A DNA stretch of 48,736 nucleotides from Cryobacterium sp. PH31-L1 (GTDB lineage: Bacteria > Actinomycetota > Actinomycetes > Actinomycetales > Microbacteriaceae). The stretch is taken from contig NZ_JASISM010000011.1 of the NCBI RefSeq assembly GCF_030063145.1, positions 1 to 48,736 on the forward strand, given 5' to 3'. Positions 24,750-33,400 of this stretch are shown here, in pieces (the stretch's first letter is position 1; each line of letters starts with the position of its first letter). Made by a program: the position numbers and the translations under genes. Under the pieces are notes generated by a model. The model worked only from the letters and a program-made list of their open reading frames with translations. It was not told the DNA's origin and searched no databases.

Positions 24750-25427
24750 GTGAAATCAATCCTCATCGTCGAAGACGATCCCCAGATGGGGCGTGCGCTT
24801 GAGCGCGGCATTCAGGCCGAAGGGTACGAAACCGTGCTCGTCGACAATGGCGTAGACGCGCTCATCACGTTGGCGAACGGGCAGTTCACGGCGGCCATCG
24901 TCGACGTGATGCTGCCCCATATGACCGGGTTTGAAATCTGCCGGCGGGTGCGGCAGACGGGAAGCGCCATGCCCGTGCTTCTGCTCACCGCCCGTGACGC
25001 TGTCGACGACCGAGTGTCCGGGCTGGATGCCGGCGCGGACGACTACCTCACCAAGCCGTTCAGCTTCGCCGAGCTCGCGGCAAGAATCCGAGCCCTGATT
25101 CGACGCGATCCCGCCGAACTGTGGGTCAAGGTCACGGCCGGGGACCTGACATTGGATTCCCAGTCGCGGAAGGGACAGGTCGGAAGAAACTCCTTGGCGC
25201 TCAGCCCGAACGAGTTCATGCTGCTGCGGGGGCTCATCACGCAACTCGGTGTGCCCATGACGCGGGGGGAGATCCTGGAGTCCGTCTGGGGGACGGCCAC
25301 GCACATCGACACGAACATCGTCGAGCAGTACATCAGCACCCTGCGCAAGAAACTGGCGGCACGAGAAAGCAACGTTTCCCTCATCACTGTGCGCGGTGTG
25401 GGGTATCTCGCGAAGGTCGACGAGTGA
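24750..25427 (+). CDS. OmpR/PhoB-family response regulator
   Basis: A 225-residue two-domain regulator. The receiver has the acidic pair in ILIVEDDPQ, the phosphoacceptor Asp in AAIVDVMLPH, and Thr and Lys in LLLTARDA and DDYLTKPF. The C-terminal winged helix includes LSPNEFMLLRGLI and LRKKLAA...TVRGVGYLA. The start is GTG 24750, eight bases after AAAGGA. The kinase gene begins within its stop codon (GTGA), so the two are coupled. It is divergent from the glycosyltransferase genes and probably controls them. A deletion-derived paralogue lies at 3012-3875. Confidence 0.93.
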   Translation: MKSILIVEDDPQMGRALERGIQAEGYETVLVDNGVDALITLANGQFTAAIVDVMLPHMTGFEICRRVRQTGSAMPVLLLTARDAVDDRVSGLDAGADDYLTKPFSFAELAARIRALIRRDPAELWVKVTAGDLTLDSQSRKGQVGRNSLALSPNEFMLLRGLITQLGVPMTRGEILESVWGTATHIDTNIVEQYISTLRKKLAARESNVSLITVRGVGYLAKVDE

Positions 25428-26815
25428 ACTGGTTTCGACACCTCTCCATTCGGTGGAGGATCACGATCGGCAGCGTTGTCGTCGGCGCCGTCCTCCTCTC
25501 CATCGCGACCTATGCGTTCCGATTCCAGATGGAGCAGGTCCAAATCGCCTCCGATAAGAAGCTGCTTTACGACGCGAGTACTCCTTATCTGACGGAGATC
25601 GCGGCCCATCCGGCGCAAATAGATCCACCGGCCGGCGAACAACACGTCGCCGTCGTGAATCCGGCCGACATTGTCATTGTCAGCAACCTCCCCGATAAAT
25701 TGTCCGGTCGATTGTCCAGTCTCACGACGCTGGGCGACGGATCGCATTTCATCACCGAGTCGCACTCGAACTACCTCGTGATCGTGAGAACGGTTCCGAC
25801 CCCGGCCGGAGACTGGCATGTCGTGGCGACGCGGGACCAACGGTTGACAGCTATCGTGATCGCAAACGTCACAAAGGTTCTCAGCATCGGTGCCCTGTTC
25901 CTCTTGCTCGGGTTCGGGCTGGCTTCCTGGCTCCTGACCACAGCGGCCCTTCGGCCTGTCGCGCGCATGCGTCAGCGCGCCGAGACACTTCGTGCCAGCG
26001 GTTCATCGGAGCCACTACCGGTGGGTCCAGCCCGGGACGAATTGGCTGCCCTCGCCATCACATTGAACGACTTCATCGACAGCGTTCGGGCGACCGCCGC
26101 TCGAGAAAAACAAATGGTCTCCGACGCCAGTCATGAACTGCGAACACCGATCGCCCTGCTCAAAGTCCAGCTCGAGCTCGCCCATTTGAGTGAGGGCAAT
26201 GCCAAGGCACTCAGGGCTGACCTGGAACTGGCTGAAGAGTCCGTGGACCGCCTTTCCAGGCTAGCGACAAACCTCCTCACATTGTCCGCGCTCGACGCAG
26301 CCCATGAAACCCCAGCCACATCCGGGCAGACGCTCATCGCAGAATTCGTCGCGGCCTCGGACAGAGCACGTCTGTTCGCCTTGGACAAAGCTGTCAATAT
26401 CGAATTCGAGGTCGATGACGAAACAGACGGCCGGAACTACTCGATCTCCGCCACGCACTTTGCCCAAGTGATCGACAACCTGATCAGCAACGCACTGCGG
26501 GCAGTCCCAGAATTAGGAGAAGTACGAGCGCGGCTGCAGCAAGACCCGACGGGGTTATACCTATCAGTAGAGGACTCCGGCCCCGGGATGCCCGAAGAGT
26601 TCATCGGCATCGCCTTCGACCGATTCACCCGCCCTGACGCGCAGAGAGGTGGTGACGGTGGCAGCGGCCTGGGACTCGCTATCGTCTCGGCGATCGTTTC
26701 ACAGTCGAAGGGCGCCGTGCACCTCGCGAACCGGCCACAAGGCGGCTTCACGGTCACCGTGACGATCCCTCCAACCCACACGAAAGGGCCACAGCGTCAT
26801 AGGCCTTCACCGTAA
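25424..26815 (+). CDS. Sensor histidine kinase
   Basis: A 463-residue membrane kinase. Helix 1 spans about residues 11-32 and helix 2 about 142-172, bracketing an extracellular sensor of roughly 110 residues. HAMP follows (AALRPVARMRQRAETLR). The phosphorylated His is near 236 in SDASHELRTP. The ATP domain has NLISNALRA (N-box), DSGPGMP (G1), FDRFTRPD (F-box) and GLGLAIV (G2). All key residues are present. The GTG start sits in the regulator's stop. The signal is unknown; the link to cell-envelope glycosyltransferases suggests envelope stress or surface glycan control, as inference. Confidence 0.93.
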   Translation: MNWFRHLSIRWRITIGSVVVGAVLLSIATYAFRFQMEQVQIASDKKLLYDASTPYLTEIAAHPAQIDPPAGEQHVAVVNPADIVIVSNLPDKLSGRLSSLTTLGDGSHFITESHSNYLVIVRTVPTPAGDWHVVATRDQRLTAIVIANVTKVLSIGALFLLLGFGLASWLLTTAALRPVARMRQRAETLRASGSSEPLPVGPARDELAALAITLNDFIDSVRATAAREKQMVSDASHELRTPIALLKVQLELAHLSEGNAKALRADLELAEESVDRLSRLATNLLTLSALDAAHETPATSGQTLIAEFVAASDRARLFALDKAVNIEFEVDDETDGRNYSISATHFAQVIDNLISNALRAVPELGEVRARLQQDPTGLYLSVEDSGPGMPEEFIGIAFDRFTRPDAQRGGDGGSGLGLAIVSAIVSQSKGAVHLANRPQGGFTVTVTIPPTHTKGPQRHRPSP

Positions 26816-27026
26816 AAGTGCGCGGCTGACGCCAATCGCTCAGACGAACTACCCAGAATCGCGGGGTGTCCTCGCCGTCAAACCCATCATCGCTTGAGAC
26901 GTGCCCGCGCGGGAACCTTGAGGGGGACGGCTACGTTCCGGTAGCGGATCCTCTTCCTCGCTCAGTTCTGGTGCGGCGCATGCCGACCGAAACGCACTGG
27001 TTTTCCAGGTGCCATAGTGTCGGACC

Positions 27027-27620
27027 ATGGATCTCTTAGAATTGCCCACGCTCTCGGGATCGCTCGTAACCCGTGAGCCCCTGTCATTCGATCACGTAGC
27101 CGAGCTCTGTGACGCTGCGAACGACGGCGAGCTCTGGCGTGCGTGGTACACCTCCATCCCGCACCCCGAGGCGATGACCGCGGAGGTTGAACGCCGACTT
27201 GGCCTCCATGAGCAAGGAAAAATGCTGCCGTGGGCCACTCGGCTCGGCTCAACGGGACGGATCGTGGGAATGACAACCTTTATGAACCCGAGCACCGATG
27301 CCCCGCGACTAGAAATTGGCTCCACTTGGCTGGCGAAGAGGGCTCAAGGTACGGGCGCGAACCGAGAGGCCAAGCTCCTCCAACTGGGGTACGCCTTCGA
27401 CGCTTTGGGCTGCATTGCCGTCGAGTTTCGCACCCACTGGCACAACCGCCAATCACGCCAGGCGATAGCCGCTTTGGGCGCAAAAGAAGATGGAGTGCTG
27501 CGCAGCCACTCAGTTGGACCGGACGGCGCTCTGCGCGACACCGTTGTATTCTCCATCACTGCGAGTGAATGGCCAGCCGTGCGCCTTGGCCTTCGGCATT
27601 CATTAGCAACGAGGGAATAA
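27027..27620 (+). CDS. GNAT-family N-acetyltransferase
   Basis: A 197-residue protein of the RimJ/RimL-type GNAT group. LVTREPLSFDHVAELCDAA is the usual N-terminal strand and helix, LEIGSTWLAKRAQGTGANRE holds the acetyl-CoA pyrophosphate loop (Q/R-G-x-G-x-N), and VEFRTHWHNRQSRQAIAALG is the conserved C-terminal core. It transfers an acetyl group from acetyl-CoA to an amino group; the acceptor is unknown. It stands alone, 211 bases after the kinase gene. Confidence 0.85.
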   Translation: MDLLELPTLSGSLVTREPLSFDHVAELCDAANDGELWRAWYTSIPHPEAMTAEVERRLGLHEQGKMLPWATRLGSTGRIVGMTTFMNPSTDAPRLEIGSTWLAKRAQGTGANREAKLLQLGYAFDALGCIAVEFRTHWHNRQSRQAIAALGAKEDGVLRSHSVGPDGALRDTVVFSITASEWPAVRLGLRHSLATRE

Positions 27621-27981
27621 GCGCTGAATAAACGTTGACAGCATCAAATCTCGCTGGACCGGCGCTGAAGAATGAATCCTGATCAAACGACAATTTCACA
27701 AACCGTGCCGAGACTCGAATCCACGACCTCAGTCAAATCACGCGATTTTGACCGTTTCACAGACACACAGAAAGCCTGATCACGAGCTTCTTGCGTGAGA
27801 TGTCGTCACCATTATCTCAACATCTCGGTCTGTCTCGGTGGGTCTAGGGGCAATAAAGGGTGAAAAAACATGTGTGCGTCAATTCCTAACGTGCCGAAGT
27901 CATCGGCGAGTGCACTCGTCATCCCGGCAGAGCCGCCGATCGGAACCACTGGTCAATGCGCCGCGCCGAAGCACCGATTCG
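27621..27981. other. Gene-free stretch with inverted repeat
   Basis: No supported gene. At 27732-27752, GTCAAATC-ACGC-GATTTTGAC is an inverted repeat with one extra T. Next to it, the minus strand of 27702-27730 reads GGTCGTGGATTCGAGTCTCGG, similar to the T-arm end of a tRNA but with poorly pairing stem bases. This could be a degraded integration site of a mobile element; a tRNA cannot be supported. Confidence 0.35.
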
Positions 27982-28665
27982 TCACAGCGGTATGGGGCCC
28001 CCCATCCCACTCCGTGGCAGCGGCAAAAGTGTCATTGGACCGGTGTTTGCCGAACGTACAGCCTCGACCATGGCAGTGAAATTTGTGATCGCTACCGTGA
28101 CTTTTTCTCGCGACTCAAAACCTAGGTTGGTAGCGTCGGACAATTGTCTCGTGAAAGCCAGAACGAAGGGAAACAATTCCGAGATGACGGCAATCCCAAC
28201 CGAGACGCCGAATACGTAACCGGCGCTCCGACCGTCCCTTTTCATGCCGGCAGGGTTGGAGAGGCCTTCCGGAACGTTGGAGATGAAGACCGCTGCCAGC
28301 CTGGCCGGGCTGACGGCACCACCGGCTACGAGTCCGAGTCCGAGCACAACTGATTCGGGGATACCGTTGAGAAGGGCTCCCACAGAGGGCTGCTTCGCGC
28401 CGGACTGCTTCCGATGTGTGGCTCATCGCCGGGCAAGAAACGCGTTGGCGTCGACATAGACCAAGGGACCCGCCAGAAAGCGCGCCGCTGTCGGCCACAG
28501 ACCACCCGCCCGGGCCGCTTCATCAACAAGATCACACCGGCATCAAACCGACATGACCGTCAAGGGTATTGTCCCCCACCACGACAGTGCAGAGCCCAGA
28601 ACCAGTGCTCCGTCGGCAAGCGTTCCCCAGAAGAGCGCCTGGACCCAAACCGGCGTGGACGTCAC
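27982..28665 (-). pseudogene. ZIP-family metal transporter pseudogene
   Basis: Pieces of a ZIP (ZupT/GufA-like) divalent-metal transporter lie in order but broken. The N-terminus is WVQALFWGTLADGALVLGSA. A deletion and frame change near 28545 removes part of helix 2. DLVDEAARAGGLWPTAARFL and the next helix continue to an in-frame TGA at 28423-28425. Then ALLNGIPESVVLGLGL and FISNVPEGLSNPAG, the metal-site helices 4 and 5, are recognisable. After VFGVSVGIAVIS the sequence degenerates and the last helices are missing. It cannot encode a working transporter. Confidence 0.85.
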
Positions 28666-28993
28666 CCTTTCAAGTCTTGATTGCTGTGTCAATTTCTTGA
28701 TTCGAGAAGGGGCTTTACGTCCGTCCATCAGAGGTGCGCACTGTTCACATGCATTTGCGGCATCGCGCGCAGGGAATTGGAACGATCCGTACACCCACGA
28801 AGGTGGGGCAGACGGACACTGACAACACACGTAATCTCGCAGATGCCAACACGGCCCTCGGTTCTGTACCTATCGTCGGACCGGTCCCTCTGCCGCGCTC
28901 CCGATTGGGGACCATGATGAACACCACCCGACCCATCATTCTTGGGGCCGGTGCTGCGCTACGGCGCACCGTGCGGGATGCCGGGGTCTGGGC
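28666..28993. other. Gene-free stretch before the TY-Chap-like gene
   Basis: Nothing recognisable on either strand. It should hold the promoter of the plus-strand gene at 28994, but no confident -35/-10 pair was identified. Confidence 0.35.
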
Positions 28994-29740
28994 ATGAGCG
29001 ATTTCGGCAATGACATGGTCCCTGAATCCTACCGACCCCCAGCTGATCGATTCCTAACCGCACAAATGTGGTGGATTTCGAGCGAACTCGTTCGGCGGCA
29101 TCCGCACCTGCTCATCTCCCGAGTTACCGGTACCTCTGGCGCCCCGCTGCTGCTCGTGCACGATGAGCAGGACGGCATGCGCATTCAGCTCGAACTCGAT
29201 GGCGGCATAACTTTCGTGACCAGTTCAACCATTGGACAGATCACCTGGATGCAAATACTTTCGGCGTCGACATCCCATGAAATCGTGACGACTATCGAGC
29301 GTCAGAGCGGGCTACAACGACCCGGTGTAGAACCGACCACCACGCCGCGGGCCCTCGTCTACCGTGTCATCGAAAATTTTCTACTCTCGGTCGTCAACGA
29401 CGGCCACGAATGGGACGTCGTCACGGCCCCCATGCCTTTCACCGCGCTCACGAGCAGCGACCAGCCCGCCTCCGAATACCTCCGAGCGTTCCCCTCCACG
29501 CAGACAGCCGTTTCTGCTTATGTCGATTCATTGACGGTGAAACCGGCCGCGGGCGGGACTCGACTTTTTCACCAGCCGTTCTGGGCATTGCTGCGCGATC
29601 TCGAACCGATCGCAATCTTCGATATCGCTGGAACCATTCACACCCAGCTGGATTCTTACGAGATGATGCCGCTGTTCGTGGACGCTGGACATCGTCTTTC
29701 GCCGACCACATTGCGGGTACTCGGCTCCTACCAGCCCTGA
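28994..29740 (+). CDS. Hypothetical protein, possibly TY-Chap-type putative chaperone
   Basis: A 248-residue soluble protein. The N-terminal FLTAQMWWISSELVRRHPHL recalls actinobacterial proteins placed in the T3SS/YbjN-like chaperone families (TY-Chap2). The rest alternates strands and helices with no catalytic motif. The assignment is from memory of the motif and is tentative. No close partner gene is on the same strand. Its lower codon bias than the operons nearby fits an accessory gene. Confidence 0.5.
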   Translation: MSDFGNDMVPESYRPPADRFLTAQMWWISSELVRRHPHLLISRVTGTSGAPLLLVHDEQDGMRIQLELDGGITFVTSSTIGQITWMQILSASTSHEIVTTIERQSGLQRPGVEPTTTPRALVYRVIENFLLSVVNDGHEWDVVTAPMPFTALTSSDQPASEYLRAFPSTQTAVSAYVDSLTVKPAAGGTRLFHQPFWALLRDLEPIAIFDIAGTIHTQLDSYEMMPLFVDAGHRLSPTTLRVLGSYQP

Positions 29741-29904
29741 TCAGCTGCCGATGGGGCGTAACCTGCCACGCCGCACCGCCGTCACCGTGCTCGCGATCAC
29801 CGGGCGCGGCGTCGGGAGAATTCCGATGAAATGGATCCCCCATCTCCTGCAAGCGAAAAAGCGGGTGCGGCGAGGTCCTCCGTCGTTGATGTCGAGGGCA
29901 ACTG

Positions 29905-30480
29905 GCTCCGGTGCCACCGGCCCGACTCAGGCTGCGCTTCAGGCGCCACGCTGCAGCGTTGGCCTCCAGCTCGGACTGGTAGATCTTGGGATCGCTGCGC
30001 CGGTTGCGCTGCAGCTCGGCCCGGCGCTCCTTGTTGCGCTCAGCCCACTGCCGAGTGATCTGCTTCGTGCGCTCCGGCTCAGCATCCCGCCTCGCCGCGG
30101 CGCGGGCGTTCACCCCATCGCGATGGGCCTCGTAGTAGCGGTGTAGTACTCGCGCACCTTCTCGCGATTCTCCGCCACCCACCGCTGCTGATAGTCGCGC
30201 CGACGCTCCGGATGCTCGTCTCGCCAACGCTTCGCCCGTTCCCTCCCCCGCGCCCGCACCTCCGCCTCACGATGCCTGCGAGCGGAGGCCCGACGCATCG
30301 AATCACGATTGAGCTCCCGTGCCCGGGCGAGGTGCTTCGATCGCCAGAGCCGATTCAGCTCGCGGATCCGGTCACGGTTCGCCGCCACATACTGGCGCCG
30401 CCGCTCCGCTGCATCATCAACAGGCGGATGCTCCGCCAGCGCCTTCCGCGCCGCGGCACCTTCTTCAGAGGGTCGTTCAT
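29905..30480 (-). pseudogene. Arginine-rich helical protein gene, frameshifted
   Basis: The translated pieces are dominated by Arg, Glu and Ala with a repeating pattern: RIRELNRLWRSKHLARAREL, then HPERRRDYQQRWVAENREKV, then in another frame AERNKERRAELQRNRRSDPK. A single frame change near 30145, within REYY/HRYYEAHRDG, joins them, and another seems needed near 30470 to connect to the ATG at 30480. The intact protein would be about 190 residues of long charged helices, possibly DNA-binding. Unknown family. The 3' limit is uncertain, since homologous-looking sequence fades near 29905. Confidence 0.55.
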
Positions 30481-30744
30481 GATCGCGGCTACTCGGCAGG
30501 CGGCGGAGCCAGCTCCCAAAGCAAGCAGTTCCGAGCGATGCGCCGTCGGATTCGTGATCACACGCCCGACCACGACGCGTAGCCGCTCAGCGTTCTCGTC
30601 CGCGATCCCGGCGACGGGCTCGAGGCAGTACGCGATGTCGTTCTGCAGGTTAGGGCCGTCATCGTCGACCTCCGGATAGTAGAACAGCGCAGCTAGAGCC
30701 GTGCGGCTGAGCAGGTCGTCGAAATGCTCCTGTGGGATCGTCAC
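30355..30744 (-). CDS. Hypothetical protein, possibly frameshifted near its end
   Basis: Start GTG 30744 has GGAGG six bases upstream. The protein (129 residues as read) begins VTIPQEHFDDLLSRTALAAL and contains LRVVVGRVITNPTAHRSELL; no family is recognised. The last 50 codons overlap the arginine-rich gene and look non-coding. In the next frame there is a plausible ending (WELAPPPAE then TAG at 30489-30491), so a one-base loss near 30525 may have extended it. The two genes look like a former pair. Confidence 0.5.
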   Translation of the reverse strand: MTIPQEHFDDLLSRTALAALFYYPEVDDDGPNLQNDIAYCLEPVAGIADENAERLRVVVGRVITNPTAHRSELLALGAGSAACRVAAIMNDPLKKVPRRGRRWRSIRLLMMQRSGGASMWRRTVTGSAS

Positions 30745-31123
30745 GTGAAGCCTCCAGTACGCGGTCGTGGGTGAGCCAATCATGCTGCTAACAGGTGGTG
30801 CGCGGACCGTGACGGGCTGTCAGTGTCGACCTGTCGAGCACCGGCCAGTCAAGGCTCCCCCGCCGTCAGCGAGTTGCGCTCGCGTCGTGCCACGGCGCTC
30901 GCCCGTTCTCGGACTCCTGGCTCCACGACATTTTCCAAGGCGCCCACTCTTGCCATCGCTGACGAGAAATGCGGTTCATGTCAGGTCGGGCGGTGGGGCC
31001 AGATGAGAATGCAAGAACCTTCAAGATTGGTGGCCAATAAGTGTCGACTCCTGGGTCAGATTTCGACCGGACCAGGAGACGGGGGAACCGGTGTTGGTTC
31101 GCCGCTGAGGATTGCCGTCACGA
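30745..31123. other. Gene-free stretch
   Basis: About 380 bases with no supported gene. It lies just after the stop of the HTH gene, where such regulators often have a partner gene; only short, unrecognisable frames are found, so any partner has been lost. Confidence 0.35.
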
Positions 31124-31708
31124 TCATCTCTGCCCGGGGCACGAGAAGGTGTCGGCCCACGCCAGGACGCCGCGTTCGGCGAATTCGTTGGGCACGTCAC
31201 CAGGTTCCGGCTCGGGGTCGGCCGGGTCAACGCGGAAGACGACGGGTTTGGCGAGTGTGCGATCGGGGTTGTTCACCCATCCAGGGAGCGGGACATGTTC
31301 TTCATTGAGCCGCCACGCCACGAGAGCCGCGATCGCGGCATCCCACACGCGATCTCCAGTGTGTTCGGGCTCCGTCAGGCCAAGAATTCCTCGAACAAGT
31401 CCGTGTTCGGCGGTGAGGTTATCGTTCAACTGGATGAGCGCCCGGAGCGCCCGGTCGGCATCGTTTACCCGAAGGTGTTCACGGATCGCTTCTGCCGCGC
31501 TGGCAGCGTCGTCTCGACGAGTGGGAGCGGCATAGAGGCGGTGCCCGGCGCCGGCGAGCAGCCGATCAACGGTGCTATACGCCGCGTCTCGTCCACGCTC
31601 ATGATGGGAGACGCTGGCCTGATCGATGCCAGTCAGCTCGGCCAGCCTCGCCTGAGTGAGATGTTTACTCCGGCGAGCGGCCCGCACGAGAGTGGATGAT
31701 ACGGCCAC
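31124..31708 (-). CDS. Helix-turn-helix (XRE-type) protein, antitoxin-like
   Basis: A 194-residue protein. Residues 8-58 form a Cro/C1 helix-turn-helix (LTQARLAELTGIDQASVSHH). The remainder is helical and ends FAERGVLAWADTF. This architecture occurs as the regulator or antitoxin gene upstream of nucleotidyltransferase (AbiEii-like) genes, but no such partner follows here. The start is GTG 31708, five bases after AGGG. A perfect inverted repeat 17 bases upstream is its likely operator. An orphan antitoxin is a possible reading, not proven. Confidence 0.72.
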   Translation of the reverse strand: MAVSSTLVRAARRSKHLTQARLAELTGIDQASVSHHERGRDAAYSTVDRLLAGAGHRLYAAPTRRDDAASAAEAIREHLRVNDADRALRALIQLNDNLTAEHGLVRGILGLTEPEHTGDRVWDAAIAALVAWRLNEEHVPLPGWVNNPDRTLAKPVVFRVDPADPEPEPGDVPNEFAERGVLAWADTFSCPGQR

Positions 31709-31724
31709 GACACCCTCACCTTCT

Positions 31725-31746
31725 AATATGACTGCTAAGTCATATT
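31725..31746. promoter_or_regulatory. Perfect 9-bp inverted repeat, likely autoregulatory operator
   Basis: AATATGACT and AGTCATATT are perfect 9-bp arms separated by GCTA, 17 bases upstream of the HTH gene start. The AT-rich arms stand out in this GC-rich DNA and could also overlap the promoter -10 element. Binding by the adjacent HTH protein is the simplest reading. Confidence 0.75.
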
Positions 31747-31769
31747 CTATGGCAACCCACTCCCGCTTG

Positions 31770-32147
31770 TCAGCCTGCGCGCATCCGCTGGCCGAAAGAC
31801 TCAGCGCCGTCGGCGGGCAGAGTCTGCACCATGCGACCGCGGGCCAGCGCCTCCCGAACGCGCGCCGCCATCAATTTCAGGAGGCTGATCGGCCCGATCA
31901 CAAGGAATTTGATCGTATTCCACAGACACACGATCACGAGCAGGTTCAGCCAGCTCGCACCACCGGCTTCGATCTGGGCTCGGCAGTAGATCACGGCAAG
32001 CGCATACGGAACGGCGAGCAGCATCGCCAGCACCCCCCACTTCAGCCCGCGCCGCGTGTTGATCGCGTCGATCACGATGGCGGTTGGCATGAACCGGCGC
32101 AGGAAGAAGTAGCTGCGGGCGGTGGCGGCCAGAATGAGTTCGAACAT
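31770..32147 (-). CDS. Small membrane protein (family often annotated sulfate permease)
   Basis: A 125-residue protein with two strong hydrophobic segments (LKWGVLAMLLAVPYALAVIY and LNLLVIVCLWNTIKFLVIGP). The opening FFLRRFMPTAIVIDAINTRR is conserved in a small actinobacterial family that databases often call sulfate permease, though it is far too short for SulP transporters and no transport role is evident. ATG 32147 is chosen for GAAAGG eight bases upstream and the conserved start. It lies alone, upstream of the HTH operator. Confidence 0.65.
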   Translation of the reverse strand: MFELILAATARSYFFLRRFMPTAIVIDAINTRRGLKWGVLAMLLAVPYALAVIYCRAQIEAGGASWLNLLVIVCLWNTIKFLVIGPISLLKLMAARVREALARGRMVQTLPADGAESFGQRMRAG

Positions 32148-32398
32148 GGCGCGGCCTTTCAGATGTTCGGCAACAAGAACCTGAAAGGACTGTGAGTCAT
32201 GCGATCGCAACGAGCGATGGCGCGAAATAGAGGTTGCCTAGCGACACTCTAGAACCAGATGCCTGCGGGCGAAAGAACCCTGCTCTCCCTTTCACGGTGG
32301 ATGCTCACGGCACGGGCTCAGCAGCACCCGGCCTCGACATTCTGGACATCATGACGGACGAGGGAACTTTTTTGGTAAAGATTGCCGGGAACATTTAG

Positions 32399-32717
32399 CT
32401 AAACCTCGAGGTCGACGAGTTCGATCACGTCAATGCAATGCCGACCGTCTCGTGCGGTGAGAAGCGGATGCTCGTTCGCCAGGCTCACTGCTGTGGTCAG
32501 GCTATCTGCTTCAACGATTCCGTAGCCCTGCAGTTCTGAGGCCACGCCTAGGGATCCGTCCTGCACGATCTCCGAACGGGGCACCGTCGTCAATAAGGAT
32601 GGTTCCCACCCGAGCCTCCCAGGCCAGCCACTCGTCTAACTGCGCCGCAGACTCTTGCTCGGTGACCTGATTCGGCGGCGTGACCGGACCCCGATAGATG
32701 AACATGTACTTGCCCAC
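32399..32717 (-). pseudogene. YCII-related protein gene with one frameshift
   Basis: The first half starts GTG 32717 (AGGAG seven bases upstream) and reads GKYMFIYRGPVTPPNQVTEQ to DDGAPFG. The second half, in the next frame, reads EIVQDGSLGVASELQGYGIV then EADSLTTAVSLANEHPLL to the stop at 32399. Joined, they make a full-length, about 105-residue YCII/DGPF-type protein. The frame change lies near 32575-32585. It could be a real inactivating change or a sequence error, since both halves are otherwise well preserved. Upstream is a VOC gene on the same strand. Confidence 0.75.
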
Positions 32718-32738
32718 GCAGGTTCTCCTCACGAGGAC

Positions 32739-33140
32739 TCAGCGACCAGACTCGTATCCGATGAGCCAGGGAAGTCCATAACGGTCGATCACCTGGCCAT
32801 CTGAGGCACCCCACGGCTTCGGAGCAAGGCTGTCGACGACCCGGCCACCAATTGCGAGCTTGTCGAACCACTCATGGAGGGTTTCCGGGTCGGCCGTCCC
32901 CAGCAACGAGAGCCGAAACCCTTCAAGACTGACCGAATCCTCGCCTACTGCTGCATCGGATCCCGCCAGGGTGACGACGCCGTCGAGCATTCCGTGGGCG
33001 ATGGCATGTGGCGGGCCGTCGCTGCGACCGAATTCCTCAAAGGTGTGCAGGGACAGTTCCCCACCGAAAATGTCCGCATAGAAGCCGAGGGCTTCCCGCG
33101 CTGTTCCCGGGAAGGTGACATAGATCTGAAGCGCCGCCAT
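32739..33140 (-). CDS. VOC-family protein, PhnB-like
   Basis: A 133-residue protein with the single paired vicinal-oxygen-chelate fold of PhnB-like proteins: IYVTFPGTAREALGFYADIF at the start, HAIAHGMLDGVVTLAGSD in the middle and QVIDRYGLPWLIGYE at the end. Family enzymes include glyoxalases and dioxygenases, but PhnB-type members mostly lack a known reaction. The start at ATG 33140 is preferred to GTG 33146. The YCII-like gene follows 22 bases later; PhnB and YCII genes are often neighbours. Confidence 0.83.
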   Translation of the reverse strand: MAALQIYVTFPGTAREALGFYADIFGGELSLHTFEEFGRSDGPPHAIAHGMLDGVVTLAGSDAAVGEDSVSLEGFRLSLLGTADPETLHEWFDKLAIGGRVVDSLAPKPWGASDGQVIDRYGLPWLIGYESGR

Positions 33141-33400
33141 GCGCACAGCCTACCCAGATGGCCAAGACCGTTCCACGGAGCGTGGCAGCTTTCGTGCTGG
33201 CATCCTAAATCTGTACCGAACCGCCTGCCAAAGCTCTATAAACCATTGCGTCGAGGCGACAGAACGGCAGCGACACTCGATCTTGGTTCATCGCTGTCAG
33301 CGCTCTTTGAAAAGTAGGCCAGTTTCGCTGACAGTTTCAAGCGGTCAATGCAAGGGTGTGGCCGTGAGGCCTCCTAATGTGCTTCGTAGGAGGAGTGAAA

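Noticed and set aside
27702..27730. tRNA gene on the minus strand
   Set aside because: Only a T-loop-like segment is present; stem bases do not pair and no anticodon arm or acceptor stem was found.
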